This document shows positions 18,996 through 26,878 of a stretch of 64,000 bases of DNA, one piece after another. The stretch spans positions 20,593 to 84,592 of the forward strand of contig JALHNV010000006.1 of NCBI GenBank assembly GCA_022843325.1, read 5' to 3'. A program made the translations under genes and the position numbers. The DNA is from Pseudolabrys sp. (GTDB lineage Bacteria > Pseudomonadota > Alphaproteobacteria > Rhizobiales > Xanthobacteraceae). Each line of letters begins with the position of its first letter. The first letter of the stretch is position 1. The notes below the pieces were generated by a model. The model saw only the letters and a list, made by a program, of their open reading frames with translations. It searched no databases and was not told the origin of the DNA.

Positions 18996-20030
18996 CTACG
19001 CCGCGGGCTCAACCTCGTCGACTTGCTGCACGTCCTGGACGTGCTGCACGTCCTGTCCCGGCAACACCGTTTCCTCGGGTTCGGCCGCCGTCTGCATCGA
19101 CTGCGGTGCGGCGGCACCGTCGACGGCTTCGACCGGCGCCTGAGCGGCGTGCGGTGTCTCGCTGGCATGCACCGTCACATCGACCGTCATGCCGAGAAAC
19201 TGTCCCTTGGTGCCGTCGAAAACACCGGAGATGGGGATGGCCTGCGAGGGATCGCGCGTCACCGCGATGCGGATCAGGTTATCGCCAGCGATGAGGCCAT
19301 TGGTCGGGTCGTATTCCACCCAACCGGCACCGGGCAGATAGACATCGGCCCAGGCATGCGTTGCGCCGGAGCCCTGCATGGCGCCATCGGCGCCGTCGAG
19401 CGCGGGGTCGTAGAGATAACCGGTGACGAAGCGGGCGCCGAAGCCAAGGCTGCGCACCGCCTCGATGAAAAGCAGCGCGAAGTCGCGGCAGGTGCCGCTC
19501 TGCCGCTGCAAGGTCTCGATCGGCGTTTGCGTGCCTTCCTCGTAACGCGCGGCGTACATGAACTCGGCCTTGATGGCGGAATTGATGTTGGCCAGCAGAT
19601 TATAGGTCGACATGAAGCGCCCTTTGACGAAGCGCTTCGCCCAGGTCTCCACCAAGCTCTGGGGGTCGGGATAATGGCGGTCGAGCAGGCGGCCGAGATC
19701 GCTGCGGTCATTGGCCGAATAGACGAAGGGGTAGACCTGCGCTTCGGCAGCAATCGGGAAATTCGGCCGCGCCAGGCCGTAATGTTCGAGATGCAGCGTG
19801 CTGACAATCAGCAGTTCGGCCGCCTCGTTGGCGAATTCGACGCGCGCGACCGAGTTGCCGAACACGTCATGCATCCAGCGCAACTCGCCGGGCGGCGACA
19901 GCGTCAGTTCGGCGCCGACCAGCCGCAAGTCGTGGCTGTCGCGCGGCCGCAGCATCAGGCGATGCGCGCCGAACGGCACGGGGTTGGAATACCTGTAGCG
20001 GGTCTCGTGGCGCACCGTCAGATATTTCAT
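18996..20030 (-). CDS. Transglutaminase-family cysteine peptidase-like protein
   Basis: 344 residues from ATG 20030. The N-terminal domain starts M-K-Y-L-T-V-R-H-E-T-R-Y-R-Y, the beta-rich part usual before bacterial transglutaminase cores. The triad is visible: Cys in S-G-T-C-R-D-F-A, His in A-T-H-A-W-A-D-V and Asp in E-Y-D-P-T-N-G. The C-terminal 60 residues are low complexity, rich in Ala, Glu, Gln and Val, and end in a six-residue tandem repeat. A frame extension to 20240 is rejected as non-coding. Possible roles are protein cross-linking or peptide hydrolysis; no partner gene is adjacent. Confidence 0.85.
   Translation of the reverse strand: MKYLTVRHETRYRYSNPVPFGAHRLMLRPRDSHDLRLVGAELTLSPPGELRWMHDVFGNSVARVEFANEAAELLIVSTLHLEHYGLARPNFPIAAEAQVYPFVYSANDRSDLGRLLDRHYPDPQSLVETWAKRFVKGRFMSTYNLLANINSAIKAEFMYAARYEEGTQTPIETLQRQSGTCRDFALLFIEAVRSLGFGARFVTGYLYDPALDGADGAMQGSGATHAWADVYLPGAGWVEYDPTNGLIAGDNLIRIAVTRDPSQAIPISGVFDGTKGQFLGMTVDVTVHASETPHAAQAPVEAVDGAAAPQSMQTAAEPEETVLPGQDVQHVQDVQQVDEVEPAA
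19024..19055. repeat. 18-bp tandem repeat in transglutaminase tail
   Basis: TGCTGCACGTCCTG occurs at 19024-19037 and again at 19042-19055, an 18-bp period. In the protein this gives two six-residue units, QDVQHV and QDVQQV. The multiple of three keeps the frame; the tail is probably free to change in length. Confidence 0.7.
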
Positions 20031-20500
20031 GGGGATGAGGCCTGACGATGTTGCGCTTAGAGGGGGCGGGGCTTGCGCTCCGGGGCTTGGTCGGGCGGGG
20101 CGGCTGCCTCGGTATGGGCATCCCCTCGTGTGCCGGCGGGTTCGGCCGGTTCTTCCAGCGGACCGGGCTTGAGCGCCGGCACAAGCGGAAAACGGCAGCC
20201 GGTATGCCGCTGCATCAACATCTGAATTGGGAACGGCCAACGCTCGTCCACGACCCCGGCGCCTTTTCTTGTTATGGGCTTATGCGGGGAGAACGCGCGA
20301 ACGCAGCGATAAGTTCCATCGCTGCCGAGCGATTGTGCAGCATCCGAGCGCGGGCTGTTTCCTCCGCTCATTCCCGCGCAAGCGGGAATCCAGAGCCGCG
20401 GGTTCGGAGGTTTACGCCCCTAGGTCCCCGCTTTCGCGGGGACGAGCGGGGTAGGGCCGCGCCGCGCGGGGACAAACGGGGTAAGCCGCGCCGGGGCGCC
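20031..20500. other. Non-coding gap between hisS and transglutaminase gene
   Basis: 470 bases without a convincing gene. A minus-strand frame at 20057-20371 (104 codons) has no ribosome site and mixed composition and is not called. The right part holds two hairpins of a dispersed repeat family (20370-20389 and 20424-20443), followed by GC-rich text up to the hisS stop. The hairpins may end hisS transcription, but no T run is present. Confidence 0.6.
20370..20443. repeat. Double-hairpin intergenic repeat after hisS
   Basis: ATTCCCGCGCAAGCGGGAAT (20370-20389) is a perfect 8-bp stem with a GCAA loop. GTCCCCGCTTTCGCGGGGAC (20424-20443) is a perfect 8-bp stem with a TTTC loop. The same hairpin core, CCCGCGCAAGCGGG, occurs at 40967-40980, so this is a dispersed family. 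It starts 57 bases after the hisS stop. Confidence 0.85.
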
Positions 20501-22138
20501 TTAGCCGATGCCGTGTTTGGTCAGGATGCCGCGCACCGCCGCCACCAAGCCGTCCTCGGCCACCGCGAACTGGGCCTCGGCCTGCTTTTTCAGGTAGTCG
20601 TCGCGGTCGGCGGTGAGCCCGGCGATCTCGGCGCCGAGGATCAGGTCCTTGATCTGGACCTCGCCGCGCGCCTTTTCGTCGCTGCCTTGGATGATGACGC
20701 AGGGACTGTGCCGCTTGTCGGCGTATTTGAGCTGGTTGCCCATGTTCTTCGGGTTGCCGAGATAGAGCTCGGCGCGGATGCCCGCGGCGCGCAGCGCCGA
20801 CACCATCTGCTGATAGTCGGCCATGCGGTCGCGGTCGAACACGGTGACGACGACCGGGCCGGGGACCGGCTTGCTGTCCAGCTTGCCGAGCGCGGTGAGC
20901 GCCGCCTGCAGCCGCGATACGCCGATGGAGAAGCCGGTCGCCGGCACAGGCTCGCCGCGAAAGCGCGATACCAGCCCGTCATAACGCCCGCCGCCGCCGA
21001 CCGAGCCGAAGCGCACCGGGCGGCCTTTGTCGTCATTGATCTCGAAGGTCAGTTCGACCTCGTAGACCGGGCCGGTGTAGTACTCGAGACCGCGGACGAC
21101 GGACGGGTCGATGCGGATGCGGTCTCGGTCATACCCGGCGGATTGGACCAAGTTCGCGATTTGCTCCAGTTCTTGGACGCCTTCACGTGAAGTCGTGTCT
21201 GAACCGAAATGGGTCATCAAGCCATCAATCACACCCTTGTTCGTTTCGGCATAATAGTCAGCATCTTCGTCAAGCGAATTAAACTTGAGTGTTTCGCCTT
21301 TAGTCGCCCGTTCGGCCTGGGACAAATTTGTTACATCTTCGAGCGGAGTCACCCGCCCAGACTGAAGCTGTGTAAAAACAATGATCTTTTCTGACTGTTT
21401 CTTATCGAGCCCTGCGCCTTTGGTGTAATCGCCGCTCTCGTCCTTGCGGCCCTCGCCAAGCAATTGGCGTACGCCTTCAGCGCCGAGCCGATCCAACTTA
21501 TCGATTGCTCGCAAAACAGTGAGGCGCTTGCCGGCATTCTCATCGCCACCAAGCCCAATCGCCTCCATCACCCCATCCAGCACCTTGCGGTTATTCACTT
21601 TCACGACATAGCTGCCGCGCGGCACGCCGAGCGCTTCCATGGTGTCGGCGGCCAGCATGCACATCTCGGCATCCGCCGCCATCGAGGCGGAGCCGACGGT
21701 GTCGGCATCGAACTGCATGAACTGGCGGAAGCGGCCGGGGCCGGGCTTCTCGTTGCGGTAGACGTAGCCGTTGCGATAGCTGCGATAGGGCAGCACCAGC
21801 CGGTCGGTGCCGTAATTCTCCGCGACATGGCGCGCCAGCGGCGCGGTCAGGTCGTAGCGCAGCGAGATCCACTGCTCGTCGTCGTCCTGGAACGAGAAGA
21901 CGCCTTCGTTCGGCCGGTCCTGGTCCGGCAGAAACTTGCCGAGCGCGTCGGTGTATTCCATCGCCGGCGTCTCGACCGGATCGAAGCCGTAGCGCTCGAA
22001 CACGACGCGGATCGCCTCGACCATCGCGCGGTTGGCGGCGATCTCGGCCGGGCCGCGGTCGGCCAAGCCGCGCGGCAGGCGTGCCTTGAGCTTCTGCGGC
22101 TTGGCGCCGGATTTCTTATTGACGGTGGGATCGGCCAT
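20501..22138 (-). CDS. hisS: Histidyl-tRNA synthetase
   Basis: Class II synthetase that charges tRNA-His, 545 residues, long for HisRS. Motif 2 lies in [24 protein letters not shown] precedes it, and the histidine-binding motif G-L-E-Y-Y-T-G and motif 3 G-G-G-G-R-Y-D-G-L are present. A C-terminal anticodon-binding domain follows. An extra region around residues 190-316 (bases 21190-21570) between motif 2 and the late motifs is visibly poorer in G+C than the rest. In this order HisRS recognises an unusual tRNA-His, so insertions are known. hisZ and hisG lie 2.2 kb downstream with two genes between. Confidence 0.95.
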   Translation of the reverse strand: MADPTVNKKSGAKPQKLKARLPRGLADRGPAEIAANRAMVEAIRVVFERYGFDPVETPAMEYTDALGKFLPDQDRPNEGVFSFQDDDEQWISLRYDLTAPLARHVAENYGTDRLVLPYRSYRNGYVYRNEKPGPGRFRQFMQFDADTVGSASMAADAEMCMLAADTMEALGVPRGSYVVKVNNRKVLDGVMEAIGLGGDENAGKRLTVLRAIDKLDRLGAEGVRQLLGEGRKDESGDYTKGAGLDKKQSEKIIVFTQLQSGRVTPLEDVTNLSQAERATKGETLKFNSLDEDADYYAETNKGVIDGLMTHFGSDTTSREGVQELEQIANLVQSAGYDRDRIRIDPSVVRGLEYYTGPVYEVELTFEINDDKGRPVRFGSVGGGGRYDGLVSRFRGEPVPATGFSIGVSRLQAALTALGKLDSKPVPGPVVVTVFDRDRMADYQQMVSALRAAGIRAELYLGNPKNMGNQLKYADKRHSPCVIIQGSDEKARGEVQIKDLILGAEIAGLTADRDDYLKKQAEAQFAVAEDGLVAAVRGILTKHGIG

Positions 22139-22551
22139 GGCGCTTGAACGGTTGCTTTGGGAGGTAATGGCCGCGTGGTAGCAGCCACCCCGGCAGGCGG
22201 CAAGCCAGACTGGCCGGTCTGTCGCGGCACGATCGGTGCGGAATTCCCGGCTGATTTCTGCGTGCGGCCGGCCCCCCGGCGACCGTGGCCATGCGGCGCG
22301 GATGACCGTTCAGGCAGCCCTCGCCGAAGAAGTCGCCAATCCGAACGATGTCAGGTACACGGCATAACAATTCCGCTGCACGGTCTGATGGGTAAGCGGT
22401 GTTGTCGTTGCGGGGGCCAGTCGCGGCAATAGGGTGGGTCGACGTCCGGCAAGCCGTCCCCTGCCAAACCGGCCCTTGGGCGTGGAATGGGACCGGTCGT
22501 ATAGTCGCGCAGGGCCGAATTGCCGTCATGTCGCGTTTGCAGGAGAGATCG
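22139..22551. other. Divergent gap between hisS and the aminotransferase gene
   Basis: 413 bases. It should contain both promoters, but no strong -35/-10 pair stands out. In-frame starts of the aminotransferase exist at 22399 and 22528, yet the best ribosome site (GGAG before 22552) argues that this stretch is untranslated. No repeat or RNA gene was seen. Confidence 0.5.
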
Positions 22552-23892
22552 ATGCCGATGCCGTCGAGCGCAGCCTTGAATGCCCCGAACGATCTTGAGC
22601 CGTTCTGGATGCCGTTCACGTCCAACCGGGCCTTCAAGAAGCGCCCGCGCCTGCTCGCCTCAGCCAAGGACATGCACTACGTCACCCCCGATGGCCGTCA
22701 GGTGATTGACGGCTCGGCCGGGCTCTGGTGCACAAACGCCGGTCATAACCGCGCGCCGATCGTCGCGGCGATCCAGGCCCAGGCGGCCGAGATGGACTAC
22801 GCGCCGCCGTTCCAGTTTGCGCATCCCAAGGCCTTCGAGCTGGCCTCCCGCATCGCCGCTCTGGCGCCGGGCGACCTCGATCACGTGTTTTTCTGCAATT
22901 CCGGCTCCGAGGCGGTCGATACCGCGCTGAAGATTGCGCTGGCGTATCATAATGTGCGGGGCAACGCATCGCGGGTCAGGCTGATCGGGCGTGAACGCGG
23001 CTATCACGGCGTTGGCTTCGGCGGCGTGGCCGTCGGCGGAATCGTCAACAACCGCAAACAGTTCGGCGCGCTTTTGGCCGGCGTCGATCATCTGTCCCAT
23101 ACCTATAACCGCGCCGAACAGGCTTTCTCGGTCGACCAGCCGGAGTGGGGCGGCCACCTCGCCGACGAACTCGACCGGCTGGTGGCGCTGCACGATGCCT
23201 CCACCATCGCCGCCGTAATCGTCGAGCCGATGGCGGGCTCGACCGGCGTGATCCCGTCGCCGAAGGGCTATCTGCAGAAGCTGCGGTCGATCTGCGACAA
23301 GCACGGCATCCTGCTGATCTTCGATGAGGTCATCACAGGCTACGGCCGGCTCGGCTATGCCTTCGCCGCCGAACGCTATGGCGTCGTGCCGGACATGATT
23401 ACCTTCGCCAAGGGTATCACCTCCGGCAGCGTGCCGATGGGCGGCGTCCTGGTGCGCAAGCACATCTACGACGCCTTCATGCAGGGGCCCGAGCACATCA
23501 TCGAACTGTTTCACGGCTACACCTATTCGGCGCATCCGCTGGCCTGCGCGGCTGGCCTCGCCACGCTCGATCTCTACCGCGAGGAGGGCCTGTTCGAGCG
23601 CGCCCGCAAGCTGGAGAAGCCGTGGGCGGATGCGGCCCTCGGTCTCAAGGGCCTACCCAACGTGCTCGATATCCGCCCGGTCGGCATGACCGTGGGCATC
23701 GACCTCGCGTCGCGGCCCGACGGGGCCGGTAAGCGTGGCTTCGAGGCCCTCGACGCCGGTTTCTTCGACCACGACATCATGTTCCGCGCGGTCGGCGACA
23801 CGCTGGCGTTGAGCCCGCCGTTGATCGTCAGCGAGAGCCAGATCGGCGAGATATTCGACAAGGTGGGCAGGATCATCAAGGCGGTGGCGTGA
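22552..23892 (+). CDS. Omega-aminotransferase (beta-alanine--pyruvate type)
   Basis: PLP enzyme of class III aminotransferases, 446 residues from ATG 22552, which has GGAG seven bases upstream. The N terminus L-E-P-F-W-M-P-F-T-S-N-R-A-F-K is characteristic of beta-alanine--pyruvate transaminases. Other marks are F-C-N-S-G-S-E-A-V-D-T-A, I-F-D-E-V-I-T-G-Y-G-R-L-G, the PLP lysine in T-F-A-K-G-I-T-S-G, and H-G-Y-T-Y-S-A-H-P. It likely moves the amino group of beta-alanine or another omega-amino acid to pyruvate. The actual donor could differ, since this family is broad. Confidence 0.88.
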   Translation: MPMPSSAALNAPNDLEPFWMPFTSNRAFKKRPRLLASAKDMHYVTPDGRQVIDGSAGLWCTNAGHNRAPIVAAIQAQAAEMDYAPPFQFAHPKAFELASRIAALAPGDLDHVFFCNSGSEAVDTALKIALAYHNVRGNASRVRLIGRERGYHGVGFGGVAVGGIVNNRKQFGALLAGVDHLSHTYNRAEQAFSVDQPEWGGHLADELDRLVALHDASTIAAVIVEPMAGSTGVIPSPKGYLQKLRSICDKHGILLIFDEVITGYGRLGYAFAAERYGVVPDMITFAKGITSGSVPMGGVLVRKHIYDAFMQGPEHIIELFHGYTYSAHPLACAAGLATLDLYREEGLFERARKLEKPWADAALGLKGLPNVLDIRPVGMTVGIDLASRPDGAGKRGFEALDAGFFDHDIMFRAVGDTLALSPPLIVSESQIGEIFDKVGRIIKAVA

Positions 23893-23994
23893 GACAGAGC
23901 CAATTGGCGTTTGACAAGCCCCCGGCTTTGGCAGGAACGTCTTCTCCTCAATAAAAAATGAGGCGCCCAACGCGGCGCCACGGGGGAGGAAGCC

Positions 23995-24804
23995 ATGTCA
24001 GGATTGTCGCGGGTCGTTGCTGCATGCTTTGCCGTCATCCTTTCCGCGTCTTCGGCACCGGCTGCTGAGGTGAAGCTGGCCGACGGCACCGTGCTCGGTG
24101 ACAAGCCTTTCTACATTGTCACTTATGTGGAGGCTGACCCGCGGGCGACGGAAAAGGTCAGGAAGCTGATCGTGCAGCACAGCGCGGACAGCCGTCAGGA
24201 CAACGGCGCTGTCAGTTTTCAGGCGCTGCAGCGCAGCGAGCGCAAGAATCATTTCGTGCTGATGGAAGTCTGGTCCGACCCGGCGGCCCGTGACGCCCAC
24301 ACCAAGGCCGCGCACACGCAGGCTTTCCGCAAGGCGTTGCAGCCGTTGCTTTACAGTCCATTCGACGAACGGGTGCACGTGGGGATGGTCGTCGGCGATG
24401 CGCCGAAAGCTTTAAGGCCTGGGAAGCGTGCCGTCTACGTCGTCACCCATGTCGATATCATTCCGACCGAACAGATACCGCCCTGCAAGCGCCAGGTCAG
24501 CGAAAACGGCCCCTGCGGCCTGGCGCTGGTGAGGCAATTGGTTGAAGCGGGCCGCAAGAGTGCGGGCAACATTCGCTTCGATGCGCTGACCCAGGCCAAT
24601 CGCCCTAACCACATGAAGGTCGTCGAGATATGGAAGTCGGCGGAGGATCAGCAGAGGCACACGGTATCGAAGGGCGTGAAAGATTTCCGTGACCAGCTTT
24701 CGGCCATCGCACCGGGCAGCGGCGTGGCGGGCGATCCAACCCGGTTGCTCAATCCGCTGACCGGCAGCCTTTACGACGAGCGGATGTATCGCGCGATAGA
24801 CTGA
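23995..24804 (+). CDS. Exported protein with two ABM (antibiotic biosynthesis monooxygenase-like) domains
   Basis: 269 residues. A signal peptide ends near APAAEV (residue 24), so the protein is probably periplasmic. Two ferredoxin-like ABM repeats follow: about residues 39-115 (Y-I-V-T-Y-V-E-A-D-P...H-F-V-L-M-E-V-W-S) and 145-235 (Y-V-V-T-H-V-D-I...H-M-K-V-V-E-I-W-K). The second contains an inserted loop with two cysteines. ABM domains oxidise quinols or bind haem without cofactors, so a quinone-protective role is possible. GGGGGAGG precedes ATG 23995. The thioredoxin/UGSC pair follows on the same strand after 71 bases. Confidence 0.75.
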   Translation: MSGLSRVVAACFAVILSASSAPAAEVKLADGTVLGDKPFYIVTYVEADPRATEKVRKLIVQHSADSRQDNGAVSFQALQRSERKNHFVLMEVWSDPAARDAHTKAAHTQAFRKALQPLLYSPFDERVHVGMVVGDAPKALRPGKRAVYVVTHVDIIPTEQIPPCKRQVSENGPCGLALVRQLVEAGRKSAGNIRFDALTQANRPNHMKVVEIWKSAEDQQRHTVSKGVKDFRDQLSAIAPGSGVAGDPTRLLNPLTGSLYDERMYRAID

Positions 24805-24875
24805 GCGGTGCCGGCGCTGATAGACAGCCTGCCAGCATCTCAGCTATTCCTTGTCTCCCGTTCAGGAGACATGCC

Positions 24876-26324
24876 GTGCACGCAGCCTTTCCCGAATCCG
24901 GCCTTTTGATCTTCGCCAAGCGCGAATGCGACACCTGCGCCATGGTCGAGCCGGTGCTGGGCGAACTGGCGCGCACCGGCCAGCCCATCGTGGTGCTGAC
25001 CCAGGACGATCCGACCTTTCCCGAAAGCCTCGCGCCGATTGACGACACCGCGCTGGAGCATTCGTTCCGCTTCGACATCGAGGCGGTGCCCACAGTCATC
25101 CGGATGGAGAACGGCAAGGAGGTGGCGCGCACCTTCGGCTGGAACAGGGCCGAGTGGAGCCGCGTCAGCGGCGTGGATGGCTTGGGCGCGGGCCTGCCAG
25201 ATATGCGGCCGGGCTGCGGCTCCAAGACCCGCGAGCCCGGCGTCTACGAAGAACTGGTGGCGCGCTTCGGTGACACGGGCTTCGCCTCGCGCCGCATTAC
25301 CATCGGCGCCTGGGACGACGACATTGAGGCCTGCTTCGACCGCGGCTGGAGCGACGGCTTGCCCGTCGTGCCACCGACCGACGCCCGCATCATCCGCATG
25401 TTGAGCGGCACCGCGCGCAGGCCCGACGAAGTCATCGGCCTGGTGCCGCCGAATCTGCTGCCGATCACGGTTGAGAAGGTCGCCATCAATGCCGTGATGG
25501 CCGGCTGCAAGCCGGAATACATGCCGGTGGTGCTGGCGGCGCTGGAAGCTGCCCTCGAGCCGGAAGCGACCATGCACGGCGTCTTGTGCACCACCTGTTT
25601 CTCCGGGCCGATCCTCGTCGTCAACGGGCCGATCGCCCGGGAGATCGGCATGAACTCCGGCATCAACTGTCTGGGGCAGGGCAACCGCGCCAACGCCACC
25701 ATCGGCCGCGCGCTGCAACTGATCATCCGCAATGTCGGCGGCGGCCGGCCCGGCGAACTCGACCGCGCGGTGCTGGGCGGTCCCGGCAAGCTGACGTTCT
25801 GCTTTGCCGAGGACGAAAGCGACAAGACGTGGATGCCGCTGTCGGTGGCGCGCGGCATCGCGCCGGGCAAGAACGCCATCACGCTGTTCCAAGGGGATGG
25901 CATCCAGGGCTTCATCGACCAGCGGTCGCGCACGCCTGAGCAACTGACCAAGTCTCTCGCGATGGCGCTGCTGGCGGTGGGCCATCCGAAACTGTGCGAA
26001 TTCACCAACGCCATGCTGGTGCTGGTGCCCGAGCATTATGCGATCTTCCGCGACGCCGGCTGGGACCGTGACCGCATCACCCGCGAACTTCACGCCGCCA
26101 TGGTGCGGTCGGGCGCCGACGTGGTGCAGGGCGCGCATGGCATCGGCGAAGGCATCGATCCAAAGCGGCGCGATGAGACGGCGGTCAACAAGTTCTGGCC
26201 AGAAGGACTGCTTATCGTCCACGCCGGCGGTCAGGCCGGGCTGTTCTCGGCAATCTGCGCCGGCTGGACCGGCGGCCGCTTCCGCCATGAATCCAAACCC
26301 GTCACCAGGGAGATCCGGCCATGA
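24876..26324 (+). CDS. Thioredoxin-domain protein with large cysteine-containing C-terminal domain
   Basis: 482 residues from GTG 24876; AGGAG seven bases upstream decides this start (an out-of-frame ATG at 24871 overlaps it). Residues 8-100 form a thioredoxin fold with C-D-T-C at 18-21 and a cis-proline in A-V-P-T-V-I-R. A second part (about 120-475) has G-C-G-S-K-T near the junction, G-W-S-D-G-L-P-V-V-P-P-T, V-L-C-T-T-C-F-S-G-P and several single cysteines. I know this large domain only as the partner of UGSC-type proteins. The next gene overlaps by four bases and encodes such a protein. A joint cytoplasmic reductase is inferred. Confidence 0.7.
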   Translation: MHAAFPESGLLIFAKRECDTCAMVEPVLGELARTGQPIVVLTQDDPTFPESLAPIDDTALEHSFRFDIEAVPTVIRMENGKEVARTFGWNRAEWSRVSGVDGLGAGLPDMRPGCGSKTREPGVYEELVARFGDTGFASRRITIGAWDDDIEACFDRGWSDGLPVVPPTDARIIRMLSGTARRPDEVIGLVPPNLLPITVEKVAINAVMAGCKPEYMPVVLAALEAALEPEATMHGVLCTTCFSGPILVVNGPIAREIGMNSGINCLGQGNRANATIGRALQLIIRNVGGGRPGELDRAVLGGPGKLTFCFAEDESDKTWMPLSVARGIAPGKNAITLFQGDGIQGFIDQRSRTPEQLTKSLAMALLAVGHPKLCEFTNAMLVLVPEHYAIFRDAGWDRDRITRELHAAMVRSGADVVQGAHGIGEGIDPKRRDETAVNKFWPEGLLIVHAGGQAGLFSAICAGWTGGRFRHESKPVTREIRP

Positions 26325-26875
26325 AGAGCGGCATCACCATGCGCGACCCCACCGCCGAGACCGCCTCGGTGCTGCGGCAGCGCGCCAATCCGCTCGACAC
26401 GCTGAAGGGCCGCACTGTCGCGCTGATGGACATCGGCAAGATGCGCGGCGACGAATTTATCGACCGGCTGGAGCAACTGTGCCACGACCGCGGCGTCGCG
26501 ACCCGGCGCTACAAGAAGCCGACCAACACCCGCGTCGCACCGAGGGAGATGATCGCCGACATTGCCGCGCACTGCGAGGCCGTGATCATCGCGCTGTCGG
26601 ATTGCGGTTCGTGCACGTCCTGCTCAACGCACGATCTGTCCGATCTCGACAAGCTAGGGCTGGCGGGCGTGAGCGTCCTGACCGAGGAATTCCGCCAGGC
26701 CTTCGAGCAGCAGAAATCGGCGATCGGCTTTGACGCCGCGTCCATCTATGTGCCGCATCCGATGCAGAACAAGACCACGGCCGAATTGCACGCCTTCGCC
26801 GAGCAGTCGGTTGACGAAATCCTGTCGGCGATCTGCACCGCCGCGGCGCCGAACCCGGTGCGCCGCGCCGCCTGA
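26321..26875 (+). CDS. UGSC-family protein (Cys form)
   Basis: 184-residue protein. The motif S-D-C-G-S-C-T-S-C-S-T-H-D near residues 91-103 matches the UGSC family, in which some bacteria carry selenocysteine at the first position; here it is cysteine, so no Sec recoding is needed. The strands A-L-M-D-I-G-K before and A-V-I-I-A-L-S just before the motif suggest a Rossmann-like half-fold. The start overlaps the thioredoxin-domain gene as ATGA, so translation is coupled. Reduction of the C-G-S-C site by the neighbour's C-D-T-C is a reasonable model. The substrate is unknown. The gene is convergent with a GT39 gene, three bases apart. Confidence 0.72.
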   Translation: MKSGITMRDPTAETASVLRQRANPLDTLKGRTVALMDIGKMRGDEFIDRLEQLCHDRGVATRRYKKPTNTRVAPREMIADIAAHCEAVIIALSDCGSCTSCSTHDLSDLDKLGLAGVSVLTEEFRQAFEQQKSAIGFDAASIYVPHPMQNKTTAELHAFAEQSVDEILSAICTAAAPNPVRRAA

Positions 26876-26878
26876 CGC

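Noticed and set aside
20057-20371. 104-codon minus-strand frame in the hisS-transglutaminase gap
   Set aside because: No ribosome site, mixed composition and no recognisable motif; its start overlaps the hairpin repeat. Possibly a decayed gene, but not supportable.
24871-24873. ATG start for the thioredoxin-domain protein
   Set aside because: This ATG is out of frame with the long reading frame. The in-frame GTG at 24876 has the correct spacing from AGGAG.
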